Assembly: GCF_006517815.1 (NCBI RefSeq)
Contig: NZ_CP041198.1
Location: 3,968,001-4,032,000 of the forward strand
Length of the DNA stretch: 64,000 nt
Direction of reading: 5' to 3'
Source: Pseudarthrobacter sp. NIBRBAC000502770
Lineage (GTDB): Bacteria > Actinomycetota > Actinomycetes > Actinomycetales > Micrococcaceae
Below are positions 53,696 through 62,802 of the stretch, in pieces (position 1 is the first letter of the stretch; the number at the start of each line of letters is the position of its first letter). A model generated the notes under the pieces. The model did no database searches, had not been told where the DNA came from, and saw only the letters and a list, made by a program, of their open reading frames with translations. A program made the position numbers and the translations under genes.

Positions 53696-54188
53696 CCCGC
53701 CCGGTATTGCCTGGCAGCGGGTTTCCCCCAAGTACGTGACCGTCCGGCTGGTGGAGTGGGCCCTGGCGAACGTCCTGGCGGTGCTGGTCCTGTCCGCGCC
53801 GCTGGTGCTCGTCCTCCTGGGGTGGTGGCGGTGGCCGCCGCTGTGGCTGGCAATCACCCTTCCGGCTGTCACCCTGCTGGTCGCCCTGTGGCGGCTGGTG
53901 CTCATCCCGCGGCAGGTCAGGGCCATCGGCTACGCCGAGCGCGACGACGACCTCCTGGTCAGGAGCGGCATCTTCTTCCAGCGCACCATGGCCGTCCCCT
54001 ACGGCCGAATGCAGTACGTGGACATCGCAGTGGGCCCCGTGGAGCGCGGGCTGGGCCTGTGTACCGTGAAGCTCCATACGGCATCACCTGGCACCAACGC
54101 GCGCATTCCCGGCCTCCCGGCGGCGGAAGGGGCGCGGCTCCGCGAACAGCTGGCCGCGCGCGGCGAAGCCAGGCTGGCAGGACTGTGA
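53676..54188 (+). CDS. bPH2 (YdbS-like) membrane protein
   Basis: A 170-residue protein with two membrane segments (about residues 25-65) followed by a bacterial pleckstrin-homology domain of the DUF304/bPH2 type: RAIGYAERDDDLLVRSGIFF, then VPYGRMQYVDIAVGPVERG and LCTVKLHTASPG are its marks. GAAGG precedes the ATG. It overlaps DUF3180 by 20 bp and a second bPH2 gene by four. YdbS/YdbT-like pairs form membrane complexes; in Bacillus they affect resistance to foreign bacteriocins. The role here is not known. Confidence 0.85.
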   Translation: MRTEAIDPPGIAWQRVSPKYVTVRLVEWALANVLAVLVLSAPLVLVLLGWWRWPPLWLAITLPAVTLLVALWRLVLIPRQVRAIGYAERDDDLLVRSGIFFQRTMAVPYGRMQYVDIAVGPVERGLGLCTVKLHTASPGTNARIPGLPAAEGARLREQLAARGEARLAGL

Positions 54189-55855
54189 CCGCTGACGGCC
54201 AGTTGCCCGGAGCGCCCGCGCTCCCACCTGCCGCGGTACCGGAAAGCTACGAAACGTCCGACGGCGATTGGTTGCGCGTGCATCCTGCCTCGCCTTTCGT
54301 CCGGGGCTGGGTTGCGCTGGCGGCCATTTTGTTCTTTTTTGGCCGCGACCTCTTTGAGCGGACGCTCCAAGGCCAACCGGTGTTCGAGGACGGGTTTGCC
54401 CGCCGTGCACCGTGGCTCCTGGGCGGCGGCGCGGCAGTGCTGGCCGTAGCAGTCCTCGGATTCGTCCTGACCTGGTACTTCACCAAGTACCAGGTCTCCG
54501 GCGGCTACGTCCGCGTCAACACAGGCCTCCTCTTCCGCCAACACCGGCAGGCGAGGCTGGACCGGGTCCAGGCAATCGACATCGTGCAGCCGCTGTTGGC
54601 CCGCATCTTCGGCCTGGCAGAACTCAAGTTCGAAGTGGCGGACGCCGGCGAATCGGCGGTGCGCCTAGCCTATTTGCGGATCGACGACGCCCGCCGGCTG
54701 CGCGCCACCATCCTTGCCCGGGCTTCCGTGGCTGAGGCGGATTCCGGTGCGGGCCCGGCCGCCGGCATCGACGGCGCTGCGCTTGCCGGTTCAGCCAGCC
54801 CATCCGCGGCTTCCTTTGGCCCGTACGCATCCGAGGCGCCCGAAATCCAGGTACTTCGCGTGCCGCCGTCGCGCCTTATCGGATCGCTCCTGCTGAGCGA
54901 GCAAAGCTTCTTCATTGTGGTGGGCGGCATCGTCTCGGTTCTCCTTTCCGCGCTGACGGACAACCGCGCTTTCTACTTCTACCTGGTGCCCGCCGGGCTG
55001 GGCCTCGCCGCAGGGTACTGGAACTTCTTCAACAAGGGCTACAACTTCACCGCCGCGGTCTCGCCGGACGGCATCCGGCTGTGGTACGGACTGCTCGATA
55101 CGCAGGCGCAGACGCTTCCGCCCGGCCGGATCCAGGCAGTGAAGATCGCCCAGCCGCCGCTGTGGCGTCCCTTCGGCTGGTACCGGATGCAGGTGAACGT
55201 CGCCGGCTACGGGACATCCGGCAACGCAGCGGAAGGGAACACCCGGACCATCCTCCTGCCCGTCGGGAAGTTCGCCGACGTCATGGCCATGCTTTCGCTG
55301 GTCCTCCCGGATCCGGGAACCGAACGCCCTGCCGAGGTGTTTGCCGCCGGCCTCGGTGGCACGGGTTCCGACGGCGGATTCACCACCACGCCGCGGCGGG
55401 CATGGCTGCTGGCGCCCCTTGCCTGGCGCCGGAACGGATTTGCCGCCACGGACACGGCGCTGCTGATCCGTTCCGGGCGCTGGTGGCGGGACCTAGTGCT
55501 GGTGCCCCACCAACGGACGCAGTCGCTGGCAATCCATCAGGGGCCCGTGGCACGCCTGTTCCGGGTGGCCGACCTGGTCCTGCACACGACGGCCGGCCCC
55601 GTGGCCCCGAGGCTGACCCAGGCGGGACTGGACGAGGCCCGGCAGCTCTTTGACGAGCAGTCCGCGCGGGCCCGGCTGGCCAGGAGGCGGCAAACCACCG
55701 AACAATGGTTGCGGCAGGTTGTTCCGGCAGCGGAACCTGCGCCCGTGCCGGGCACGCCGGTACCCGGGGCGCCGCATCCTGGGACACCGCATCACGGGAC
55801 ACCAGCCCGTGAAGCCCGCACCCACCACGAACAGGAAGGCCAGCAGCATGGCTAA
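54185..55855 (+). CDS. bPH2 (YdbT-like) multi-domain membrane protein
   Basis: A 556-residue membrane protein with four or more membrane segments (about 45-62, 80-100, 230-250, 255-275) and three bPH2-type domains: VNTGLLFRQHRQARLDRVQAI, then RLWYGLLDTQAQTLPPGRIQAV, and RSGRWWRDLVLVPHQRTQSL. The GTG at 54185 overlaps the previous stop (GTGA). The C-terminal 40 residues are a GTPxPGxP-type low-complexity tail. It forms a likely pair with the smaller bPH2 protein. The longer frame back to 53756 is not used. Function unknown. Confidence 0.85.
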   Translation: MTADGQLPGAPALPPAAVPESYETSDGDWLRVHPASPFVRGWVALAAILFFFGRDLFERTLQGQPVFEDGFARRAPWLLGGGAAVLAVAVLGFVLTWYFTKYQVSGGYVRVNTGLLFRQHRQARLDRVQAIDIVQPLLARIFGLAELKFEVADAGESAVRLAYLRIDDARRLRATILARASVAEADSGAGPAAGIDGAALAGSASPSAASFGPYASEAPEIQVLRVPPSRLIGSLLLSEQSFFIVVGGIVSVLLSALTDNRAFYFYLVPAGLGLAAGYWNFFNKGYNFTAAVSPDGIRLWYGLLDTQAQTLPPGRIQAVKIAQPPLWRPFGWYRMQVNVAGYGTSGNAAEGNTRTILLPVGKFADVMAMLSLVLPDPGTERPAEVFAAGLGGTGSDGGFTTTPRRAWLLAPLAWRRNGFAATDTALLIRSGRWWRDLVLVPHQRTQSLAIHQGPVARLFRVADLVLHTTAGPVAPRLTQAGLDEARQLFDEQSARARLARRRQTTEQWLRQVVPAAEPAPVPGTPVPGAPHPGTPHHGTPAREARTHHEQEGQQHG

Positions 55856-56741
55856 GCCCGGACGCCTCGGCGTTGGAATCATCGGTGCCGGCAAGGTGGG
55901 CGCCGTGCTTGGTGCCGCCCTGCGCGCCGCCGAGCACGCCGTCGTGGGGGTCTCGGCCGTCTCCGACGCCAGCCGGGACAGGGCCGAGGCGCTGCTCCCC
56001 GGTGTGCCCATCCTGGAAGTGCAGGACATCGTGGAGCGTGCCGAACTGGTGCTGCTGGCGGTGCCCGACGACGCCCTCCCGAACCTGGTGGAAGGGCTGG
56101 CGAAGCTTGGCGCCTGGCAGCCGGGACAGCTCGTGGCCCATACCTCGGGGCGGTTCGGCGTGGGCGTGCTGCATCCGGTCCGTGCCGCCGGCGCGGTTCC
56201 ACTGGCGCTGCACCCGGCCATGACCTTCACGGGCATGAGCCTTGACCTCACCCGGTTGCTTGACTGCACCTTCGGCGTGACGGCCGATGCCGCCATGCTC
56301 CCCATCGCGCAGGCCCTGGTGGTGGAGATGGGGGCGGAGCCCGTGGCCATCGCCGAGGCGGACCGGACGCTCTACCATGCAGCCTTGGCCCACGGTTCCA
56401 ACCATTTGGTCACGCTGGTGGCACAGGCGTCGCAGCTCCTGCGCGAGGTGGGAGTGGAATCCCCCGAGCGGATGCTGGGGCCGCTGCTGCGGGCCACGCT
56501 GGAAAACGCGCTGGCCTCGGGGGAGTCCGCCCTGACCGGTCCGGTGGCCCGCGGGGACGTCGGCACGGTGCGTGCACACGCTGAGGCGTTGCGGGAGTAC
56601 GACGGCGGGGGGCAGGGCGACGTGCTCGCCGCCTACCTCGCGATGGCCCGAGCCACCGCTTTGCGCGCCGAAGGCCGGGGGCTGCTGAAACCTGACCAGC
56701 TGAAGGGTCTTCACGAGGCCCTTGATCCGAAGGAAGACTGA
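55848..56741 (+). CDS. Rossmann-like DUF2520 protein, possible PanG ketopantoate reductase
   Basis: A 297-residue NAD(P)-binding protein. The N-terminal motif GIIGAGKVGAVLGAAL (residues about 9-24) starts a Rossmann domain (to about 130), and a DUF2520 helical domain follows (ALHPAMTFTGM, then HGSNHLVTLVAQA). In Francisella a protein of this type, PanG, reduces ketopantoate. It is directly upstream of panC, so the same reaction is plausible. Its start overlaps the bPH2 gene by 8 bp and its stop abuts panC. A role as an unrelated dehydrogenase remains possible. Confidence 0.82.
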   Translation: MAKPGRLGVGIIGAGKVGAVLGAALRAAEHAVVGVSAVSDASRDRAEALLPGVPILEVQDIVERAELVLLAVPDDALPNLVEGLAKLGAWQPGQLVAHTSGRFGVGVLHPVRAAGAVPLALHPAMTFTGMSLDLTRLLDCTFGVTADAAMLPIAQALVVEMGAEPVAIAEADRTLYHAALAHGSNHLVTLVAQASQLLREVGVESPERMLGPLLRATLENALASGESALTGPVARGDVGTVRAHAEALREYDGGGQGDVLAAYLAMARATALRAEGRGLLKPDQLKGLHEALDPKED

Positions 56742-57662
56742 ATGCCGATTCAACTCGTCACCACGGTGGCCGGCCTGAAAGCCGAAAGTGACCGCCTGCT
56801 CACAGCGAAGCAGGGCGTTTCCCAAGGGCTTGTGCCAACCATGGGGGCACTCCACGAAGGCCATGCAACGCTGGCGCGCACCGCCGTCGAGCAGAACGAT
56901 GTGGTGGTGGCCAGCATCTTCGTCAACCCCCTCCAGTTCGGCGACGCGGTTGACTTGGACCGCTACCCGCGGACGCTTGATGCGGATCTTGCCCTGCTTG
57001 AGGAGCAGGGCGTTGACCTGGCGTTCGCGCCCTCCGTGGAAGAGGTCTACCCCGGTGGCGAGCCCTTGGTGAGGATCACTTCGGGCCGTCTGGGGGATAA
57101 GTGGGAGGGCGCCTCGCGGCCCGGACACTTTGACGGTGCCCTGACCGTTGTGGCCAAACTGCTGCACTATGGCATGCCGGCGGCAGGTCTTCCGGCCGGC
57201 TCCGCAGGTTCCGGCGGCAGCCTGCCGGCGTACCGTGCCTACTTCGGGCAGAAGGACGCCCAGCAGTTGGCCCTGGTCCGGCGGATGGTTGCCGACCTGG
57301 ATTTCCCGGTGGAGATCGTGGGAGTGCCGACGGTGCGCGCCGAGGACGGCCTGGCGCTGTCCAGCCGGAACCGCTTCCTCTCCGAGGCGGAGCGGGACGC
57401 CGCGCTGGTCCTGTCCAGGGCGTTGCGGTTGCTGGAGGAGCGGGCCAAAGCCCACGAACCGCTGGGCCTCGATTCCGCGCTGGCGATGGTGGAATCCCAG
57501 CCTTTGGTGGAACTGGACTATTTCGATGTGGTGGATCCGGGCACGCTTGAACCGCTGGCCGAGAACTGCCGGGAAACACCTTTCCGTGGCGAGGGCCTGG
57601 CGCTCATAGCGGCCAAAGTGGGGCCGGTGCGCCTGATCGACAACGTGCCGCTAAGTTCATAG
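56742..57662 (+). CDS. panC: Pantothenate synthetase
   Basis: A 306-residue ligase joining pantoate and beta-alanine. The HIGH-type motif is MGALHEGH, with [25 protein letters not shown] and [10 protein letters not shown]. The ATG follows the DUF2520 stop without a gap. It ends the long + strand block. A short gap then separates it from a converging small gene. Panthotenate feeds coenzyme A synthesis, so the block combines two vitamin pathways. Confidence 0.97.
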   Translation: MPIQLVTTVAGLKAESDRLLTAKQGVSQGLVPTMGALHEGHATLARTAVEQNDVVVASIFVNPLQFGDAVDLDRYPRTLDADLALLEEQGVDLAFAPSVEEVYPGGEPLVRITSGRLGDKWEGASRPGHFDGALTVVAKLLHYGMPAAGLPAGSAGSGGSLPAYRAYFGQKDAQQLALVRRMVADLDFPVEIVGVPTVRAEDGLALSSRNRFLSEAERDAALVLSRALRLLEERAKAHEPLGLDSALAMVESQPLVELDYFDVVDPGTLEPLAENCRETPFRGEGLALIAAKVGPVRLIDNVPLSS

Positions 57663-57716
57663 CAGCGGAGCGCAGTGCTGCGGTGCTGGATTTGCCCGGC
57701 AGCCCTGCGGGATTCC

Positions 57717-57983
57717 TTAGGAAACTGGATGGTCCCGGTTGATCATGAGCTGTTCGAGCAGCGCGCGTTCGGGCCGGCCCGGGTTCCTGGCGACGCACCG
57801 GCGGAGTCGGGCCCTGGCAAGCTCTTCACCCGGATCCTGGCCACCGAGCAGCTCGTCGATGATTTCCTGGGCCTGCCACCGGAGCGATTCGATGGCGAAC
57901 TGCCGGACCTCGGCGGGCGTCTCGCCGGACATCCAGGGATCCGGGTCCGACGGGACACTTTGGAACATCCGCTCTGCTGACAT
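57717..57983 (-). CDS. Small helical protein, unknown function
   Basis: An 88-residue protein. AAGGAGG lies 5 nt before the ATG at 57983. Residues 25-70 are rich in Leu, Glu, Ala and Arg (VRQFAIESLRWQAQEIIDEL, then ARARLRRCVARNPGRPERALL) and likely form two amphipathic helices. No membrane segment. I do not recognise a family. It is divergent from a TetR gene with a 127-bp gap. Confidence 0.6.
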   Translation of the reverse strand: MSAERMFQSVPSDPDPWMSGETPAEVRQFAIESLRWQAQEIIDELLGGQDPGEELARARLRRCVARNPGRPERALLEQLMINRDHPVS

Positions 57984-58096
57984 TGGGGCCTCCTTGCTCC
58001 AAACCGGCGGACCCTTGGTGCGCCTGTGCGGTGTCCTTAAGAACTGCGTAGGGAAAACACTACAGCGGGAAAGACCAGTCTGTCTTCCTCTCGGAT

Positions 58097-58109
58097 AGAC
58101 TCCAAGTCT
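58097..58109. promoter_or_regulatory. Palindrome abutting the TetR start
   Basis: AGACT, 3 nt, AGTCT is a perfect inverted repeat ending one base before the TetR ATG at 58111. It overlaps TAGACT (58096-58101), which could be the -10 of a leaderless message. Autorepression is likely. Confidence 0.5.
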
Positions 58110-58110
58110 T

Positions 58111-58728
58111 ATGAGCACAGAGGCGAAGGTCCCGATATCCGATGCTTCCTCTCCGGCGGCGCCGGAGGGCAGCAGCAATTCCGTGGAACGGATCCTTTCG
58201 GTGGCCTACGAACTGTTCTCGCGCAGGGGAATCCGGGACGTTGGCGTCAATGAGCTGATCGACAGGTCGGGGGTGGCAAAAGCCACGTTCTACCGGCATT
58301 TCCCGTCCAAGGATTCGCTGGTCCTGGCGTTCCTCGAGCAGCGTGACAAGCTGTGGACCGTGGAAGCGATCGTGTCCCAGGCCCGTCGCCGGGGGCAGAC
58401 GCCGGAGGAGCGTCTGCTGGCGATCTTCGACGTCCTGGGGGAATGGTTTCAGCGCGATGACTTTGAGGGGAGTACCTTCACCCATGTCCTGCTGGAGATG
58501 GGGCCGTCGCACCCCTTGGGCCAGGCCAGCATCAACTACTTGGCGAAACTCCGGGGCCACGTGCAGGCGCTGGCCGAGGAAGCCGGGCTTGTGGATTCCG
58601 ATGGGTTTGCTCGCTCCTGGCAGATCCTGATGAAGGGCTCCATCATCTCGGCCACCGGCGGTGACCTGGACGCGGGGAAACGGGCCCGGCAGATGGCGGC
58701 CTGGCTGATCGAGCATCACAAGCCGTAG
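58111..58728 (+). CDS. TetR/AcrR family regulator
   Basis: A 205-residue one-component regulator. The helix-turn-helix spans residues about 25-70 (YELFSRRGIRDVGVNELIDR, then GVAKATFYRHFPSKDSLVLAFLE), and the ligand-binding helices fill the rest. A perfect palindrome touches its start codon. The target and ligand are unknown; a small gene diverges on the left, and the DUF222-HNH gene converges on the right. It has no ribosome site, so a leaderless message is likely. Confidence 0.85.
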   Translation: MSTEAKVPISDASSPAAPEGSSNSVERILSVAYELFSRRGIRDVGVNELIDRSGVAKATFYRHFPSKDSLVLAFLEQRDKLWTVEAIVSQARRRGQTPEERLLAIFDVLGEWFQRDDFEGSTFTHVLLEMGPSHPLGQASINYLAKLRGHVQALAEEAGLVDSDGFARSWQILMKGSIISATGGDLDAGKRARQMAAWLIEHHKP

Positions 58729-58772
58729 TCGACCGGTGCTGCAGGACGGACTTCAGGACTCACTGCGGGAGC

Positions 58773-60341
58773 CTATGACCGGACGCCGATGGCGTCCGGG
58801 ACAAGGGCAAATTGCGTGGCTGGGAATTCGGCCCAGAGTGGATCGTCGGCTGGCAAGTCGTTGAGGTCCACGTACCGGTCGTCGTCGGGTTCCCACTGCG
58901 GAAGGTGTTCGAGGCTCGCCGCCAGGCACTGGCATTCACGGGGCACGTCCCATTGAAGTGGCGGTGGCCAGGTTCCTGGTGGCCAGTGGGTTGGTTCTGA
59001 TTCCTGTTGTTCGGGGTTGTAGTGGCGTCCGGTGGGTGAGGTCCAGCCCGGTGGGTCTTTGCTCGTGGCTGGGCCGGGGGTCCATTGGCTGTGGTGTTTG
59101 AGCCGATGGTGTTTGCGGCAGAGTTGGGCCAGGTTGCTGACGTTGGTGGTGCCGCCGTCTTGCCACGCGGTGAGGTGGTCGGTTTCGTTGTCGGGGGTCT
59201 TGTTGGTGCAGCCGGGGAACGTGCATTGGGCATCGCGCAGCCTGATCCAGCGTTTGATGGCCCCCGTGAGCCGGTAGTTCTTCCTGCCGATCTCCAGGGG
59301 CGCCCCGTCCCGCGGGTCGACGAGGACCCGGTAGAACGACTCCGCCCCACCGGCGACGAGTTTCCGTGCCATGGACGCCGGAATCGGCCCGAAACCATCC
59401 AGGACTGCGGGTTCGTCAGTGAGGCCGAGAAGGGCGAACACGGGCACGGTGACCAGCACGTCGGCCCGCGGGGTGGGAATTTCAGCAAGGCCGGTGCCGG
59501 TTCCAGCCCCCAGCAACAGGGATGCGGCGATGTCGGGGCGGAGTTGCGTAAGCGTGCGGGGTTCGTTGGTGCCCTGGAGGCCGCGGGCGGTCGCGGTGGT
59601 CCGGTTCCAGATCGCGCACGCGGTATCGCCGGGAAGGTAGAGGGAGACCCAGGCCATGCCGTCCCGGTCCGGGGTGTATTCCATCCGACGATCCGCCACC
59701 CCCTTCGCATGGCGCTTTTGGATCGACTCCGGGTGGTGGCGTTCCCGCCAGCCCCGGATCTTGGCCCGGAACCGGGACGGAACCAGCTCACCGGGCGCAG
59801 CACCCCGGGCAGGATCGGGTGCGTCGGGGTCGAAGAAATGCGCCACCAGCTTCAGCGCGCCCTCGGGGGTGAGTCCTTCGGTTTCGTCGGCGACGACGCG
59901 GGCGTGCTGCCAGGACATCACGCCCGCGGCCAAGGCGTTCATGACCAGCGGCAGGGAACAAATCCGGCGGGACTGCTCCACCAGCGCCCCGGCACCGGCG
60001 GAACTGATGGTGAGGACCCCTGCGATCTCCTCCACCACCGACATCTGCGCGTACGTGCGGTCCTGGACCGAGGCGTCCGGCGGGGTCATCGCCTCCTGGA
60101 ACCCGACGGCGTCGGCCGCATCCTGCGCCTTCACCCCTGCAAGCTGCGCCTCCAGCCGGGACGCAACCTCCAGCCGCTCCAACCGGATCTCATACCGCCG
60201 CTGCAACACGTCCACACCAGCACCAACACTGGCACCGGCCGCCAGGGAGGCGTCCTCACGCTCCAGCGCATCCAGGGCAGCAACAGAGGCACGAACACCC
60301 TCCAACGCCACCCCAACACCACCGCCGATTCCCATACCCAC
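58773..60341 (-). CDS. DUF222 HNH endonuclease (13E12 type)
   Basis: A 522-residue protein. A helical DUF222 domain covers about residues 40-320, followed by an HNH nuclease (CTFPGCTN at 373-380, DH at 388-389, Asn400, CRKHH at 408-412) whose catalytic His and metal residues are intact. The tail is Pro/Trp-rich. These proteins are the 13E12 repeat family of mycobacteria, which is dispersed in many copies, often near mobile DNA; the function is unknown. No flanking repeats are seen here. The start is GTG at 60341 or ATG at 60335; neither has a strong ribosome site. Confidence 0.88.
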   Translation of the reverse strand: MGMGIGGGVGVALEGVRASVAALDALEREDASLAAGASVGAGVDVLQRRYEIRLERLEVASRLEAQLAGVKAQDAADAVGFQEAMTPPDASVQDRTYAQMSVVEEIAGVLTISSAGAGALVEQSRRICSLPLVMNALAAGVMSWQHARVVADETEGLTPEGALKLVAHFFDPDAPDPARGAAPGELVPSRFRAKIRGWRERHHPESIQKRHAKGVADRRMEYTPDRDGMAWVSLYLPGDTACAIWNRTTATARGLQGTNEPRTLTQLRPDIAASLLLGAGTGTGLAEIPTPRADVLVTVPVFALLGLTDEPAVLDGFGPIPASMARKLVAGGAESFYRVLVDPRDGAPLEIGRKNYRLTGAIKRWIRLRDAQCTFPGCTNKTPDNETDHLTAWQDGGTTNVSNLAQLCRKHHRLKHHSQWTPGPATSKDPPGWTSPTGRHYNPEQQESEPTHWPPGTWPPPLQWDVPRECQCLAASLEHLPQWEPDDDRYVDLNDLPADDPLWAEFPATQFALVPDAIGVRS

Positions 60342-60493
60342 ATCATCCAGCGACCCACTGTCATTTGAAGTCGCCCCTGCTTAATGCGCCTGGCCGCCAA
60401 CGCCACCCGCTGCCAAAGGTGCCTCGACCCTGCAAGCCCTGTGCCGGCGTCGTACGCCTACCCACGGGATAGCGCCCAAGCCAGATAGTCAGC

Positions 60494-60522
60494 TTGCTTA
60501 TTACTTTTCTCTTTCCTAGGCT
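60494..60522 (+). promoter_or_regulatory. Housekeeping-type promoter of the PfpI gene
   Basis: TTGCTT (60494-60499), a 17-bp spacer and TAGGCT (60517-60522) match the actinobacterial sigma-70 pattern. The spacer is pyrimidine-rich. Predicted start is near 60529, giving a 74-nt leader that ends in a strong GAGGAGG site. Confidence 0.55.
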
Positions 60523-60602
60523 GGAACACGTCAGGCAATCAACTCTCGAGCGGGACCCGACGCGCCCAGACGCTGCGCGGGCCGCTCCAGCGAGGAGGAA
60601 AA

Positions 60603-61169
60603 ATGTCAGAGCACAGCATCGCAGGCAAGAAGGTGGCATTCCTGCTGACTGATGGAGTGGAACAGGTGGAACTCACCAGTCCCTGGCAGGCCGTAAAGGA
60701 TGCCGGCGGCGAACCCACCCTCATCGCCCCGAAGAGCGGCAAGCTGCAGGGCTACGACGGAACGGAAAAGGGCGATACCTTCGACGTCGACCTCACTGTC
60801 GCGGACGCCAATGCCTCCGATTTCGACGCACTGGTACTTCCGGGTGGCGTGGTGAACGGAGACCACCTCCGCGTCGACAAGGACGCGCAGAGCTTCACCC
60901 GCAGCTTCTTCGAACAGCACAAACCGGTGGCATCGATCTGCCACGGACCGTGGCTGCTCATCGAGGCCGGAGTCATCCGGGGCCGGAACGTCACGTCCTA
61001 CTTCACGCTCGAAACCGACCTGAAGAACGCCGGCGCCAACTGGACGGACCAGGAAGTTGTGGTTGACCAGGGCCTGGTGACCAGCCGCAACCCCGACGAC
61101 CTTCCGGCGTTCAACAGCAAGCTGATTGAGGAAATCTCCGAAGGCCAGCACGCAGGGCAGACCGCCTAA
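60603..61169 (+). CDS. DJ-1/PfpI family protein, YhbO-like
   Basis: A 188-residue protein of the class I glutamine amidotransferase-like superfamily. The nucleophile is Cys113 in SICHGPW with His114, and Glu20 in TDGVEQVEL is the usual partner acid. YhbO and PfpI relatives act as stress proteins, chaperones or repair enzymes for glycated molecules. GAGGAGG precedes the ATG. A sigma-70 type promoter lies 80-110 nt upstream. No downstream partner. Confidence 0.9.
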   Translation: MSEHSIAGKKVAFLLTDGVEQVELTSPWQAVKDAGGEPTLIAPKSGKLQGYDGTEKGDTFDVDLTVADANASDFDALVLPGGVVNGDHLRVDKDAQSFTRSFFEQHKPVASICHGPWLLIEAGVIRGRNVTSYFTLETDLKNAGANWTDQEVVVDQGLVTSRNPDDLPAFNSKLIEEISEGQHAGQTA

Positions 61170-61299
61170 AGGGACGCCCTAATGTTCCCTCGGGGGTAGA
61201 AAGAACCCATGCGGAGGAATTACTCCAGCGGGTAGAGTGTTGGAATCTGCAGCGGCGCCGGCCGCGCATCACTCTTAAAACACCCCTGAGGGAACACCC

Positions 61300-62802
61300 A
61301 TGTCTACCGAAGTCTCTCCGAACGCCAGCGGACAGTCCGCCCCTGACCAGGGACCCGGCGAAGGAATCCGCCAAGGAAACCCGTCCGCCGCACCGGAGAA
61401 GATGTCCCGGGAGTCCGTGACCATCATCAGCACGCTGCTGGTGGCGACGTTCGTGGTGATCCTCAACGAGACCATCATGAATGTCGCCCTGCAGCGGCTC
61501 ATGGTGGACCTCCGGGTGGACGCGCCCACCGTCCAATGGCTGTCCACCGGATTCATGCTCACCATGGCCGTGGTCATCCCCACAACCGGCTTCATCCTCC
61601 AGCGCCTCTCCACCAGGGCGGTCTTCATGCTGGCCATGGGCCTGTTCGCCGGTGGAACGGCACTCGCTGCGGTGGCGCCGGGATTCGAAGTCCTGCTCCT
61701 GGCCCGCATCGTACAGGCCGGCGGCACCGCCATCATGCTGCCGCTGCTGATGACCACCATCCTCACCCTTGTCCCCCTTGCCAAGCGCGGTGCGGTCATG
61801 GGCAACGTCAGCATTGCCATCTCGGTGGCGCCGGCCATGGGCCCCACGGTCTCCGGGCTGATCCTTGAGCACTTCACCTGGCGCTTCATGTTCGTCTTCG
61901 TCCTGCCCGTGGCCCTCGCCGCGCTGGCCATCGGCGCCAAATACCTCACCAATGTGGGAGAAGTGGAGAAGGGAAAGCTCGACGTCCTGTCCGTGATCCT
62001 CACCGTCCCGGCCTTCGGTGGCCTGGTCTACGGGCTCAGCCAGATCGGCGGCGGCCACGGCGGCCAGTCGGGCCCCAGCGCCGGAGCCATCGCTGCCCTT
62101 GCGATTGGTGTCGCTGCGCTGACGGTGTTCGTGCTGCGCCAGGTCCGGCTCCAGAGGGCCGCCGCGCCGCTGCTGGACCTTCGCGCGTTCAACTTCCGGA
62201 TGTTCACCGTCTCGGTCCTGCTGATGGTGGTGGCCATGATGGCGCTGTTTGGCGGCGTCATCCTGCTCCCGCTCTACCTGCAGGAAGTCCGTGGCCTGGG
62301 GTCGCTCGAGACTGGCTTGGCGCTGCTTCCCGGCGGCCTGGCCATGGGCCTGCTCGGCCCCGTCATCGGCCGGTCATTCGACAAGGTAGGCCCGCTGCCG
62401 CTCACCGTCACCGGTTCCATCCTCATGGTGGTGACGCTCTGGCAGTTTTCAATGCTCGACGCCGGCACGGCGGTTTGGTGGATCATCACCCTGCACGTCG
62501 GGCTGAGTTTCGGCCTGGCCCTGCTGTTCACCCCCGCCTTCACCACCGGGCTGAACCCACTTCCGCCGCACCTGTACTCCCACGGCTCGGCGATCATGAG
62601 CACCACCCAGCAGGTGGCCGGCGCCGCCGGCACGGCGCTGCTGGTGTCAATCTTCGCCGTGGTGAGTGCGACGTCGGGGCTCGTCGCCGGGATGAGCGCC
62701 GCCTTCATGACGGCAACGGTCATAGCCCTTGCCGCCGTCGTGCTGTCCGCGATGATGCGCAAGACTGAAGGTGCCGGACCGGGCCACGGGCCAGCACACT
62801 AG
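61300..62802 (+). CDS. MFS multidrug exporter (DHA2, EmrB/QacA-like)
   Basis: A 500-residue proton-driven exporter with 14 predicted membrane segments, in the DHA2 family. NETIMNVALQRLMVDL and VQWLSTGFMLTMAVVIP in segment 1-2, GNVSIAISVAPAMGPTVSGL as the antiporter motif C, and the 14-segment layout fit. It starts with about 30 hydrophilic residues. GAGGGAAC precedes the ATG. No regulator gene is immediately next to it; the TetR gene is 2.6 kb away. Substrate unknown. Its TAG overlaps the stop of the converging hydrolase gene. Confidence 0.9.
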   Translation: MSTEVSPNASGQSAPDQGPGEGIRQGNPSAAPEKMSRESVTIISTLLVATFVVILNETIMNVALQRLMVDLRVDAPTVQWLSTGFMLTMAVVIPTTGFILQRLSTRAVFMLAMGLFAGGTALAAVAPGFEVLLLARIVQAGGTAIMLPLLMTTILTLVPLAKRGAVMGNVSIAISVAPAMGPTVSGLILEHFTWRFMFVFVLPVALAALAIGAKYLTNVGEVEKGKLDVLSVILTVPAFGGLVYGLSQIGGGHGGQSGPSAGAIAALAIGVAALTVFVLRQVRLQRAAAPLLDLRAFNFRMFTVSVLLMVVAMMALFGGVILLPLYLQEVRGLGSLETGLALLPGGLAMGLLGPVIGRSFDKVGPLPLTVTGSILMVVTLWQFSMLDAGTAVWWIITLHVGLSFGLALLFTPAFTTGLNPLPPHLYSHGSAIMSTTQQVAGAAGTALLVSIFAVVSATSGLVAGMSAAFMTATVIALAAVVLSAMMRKTEGAGPGHGPAH

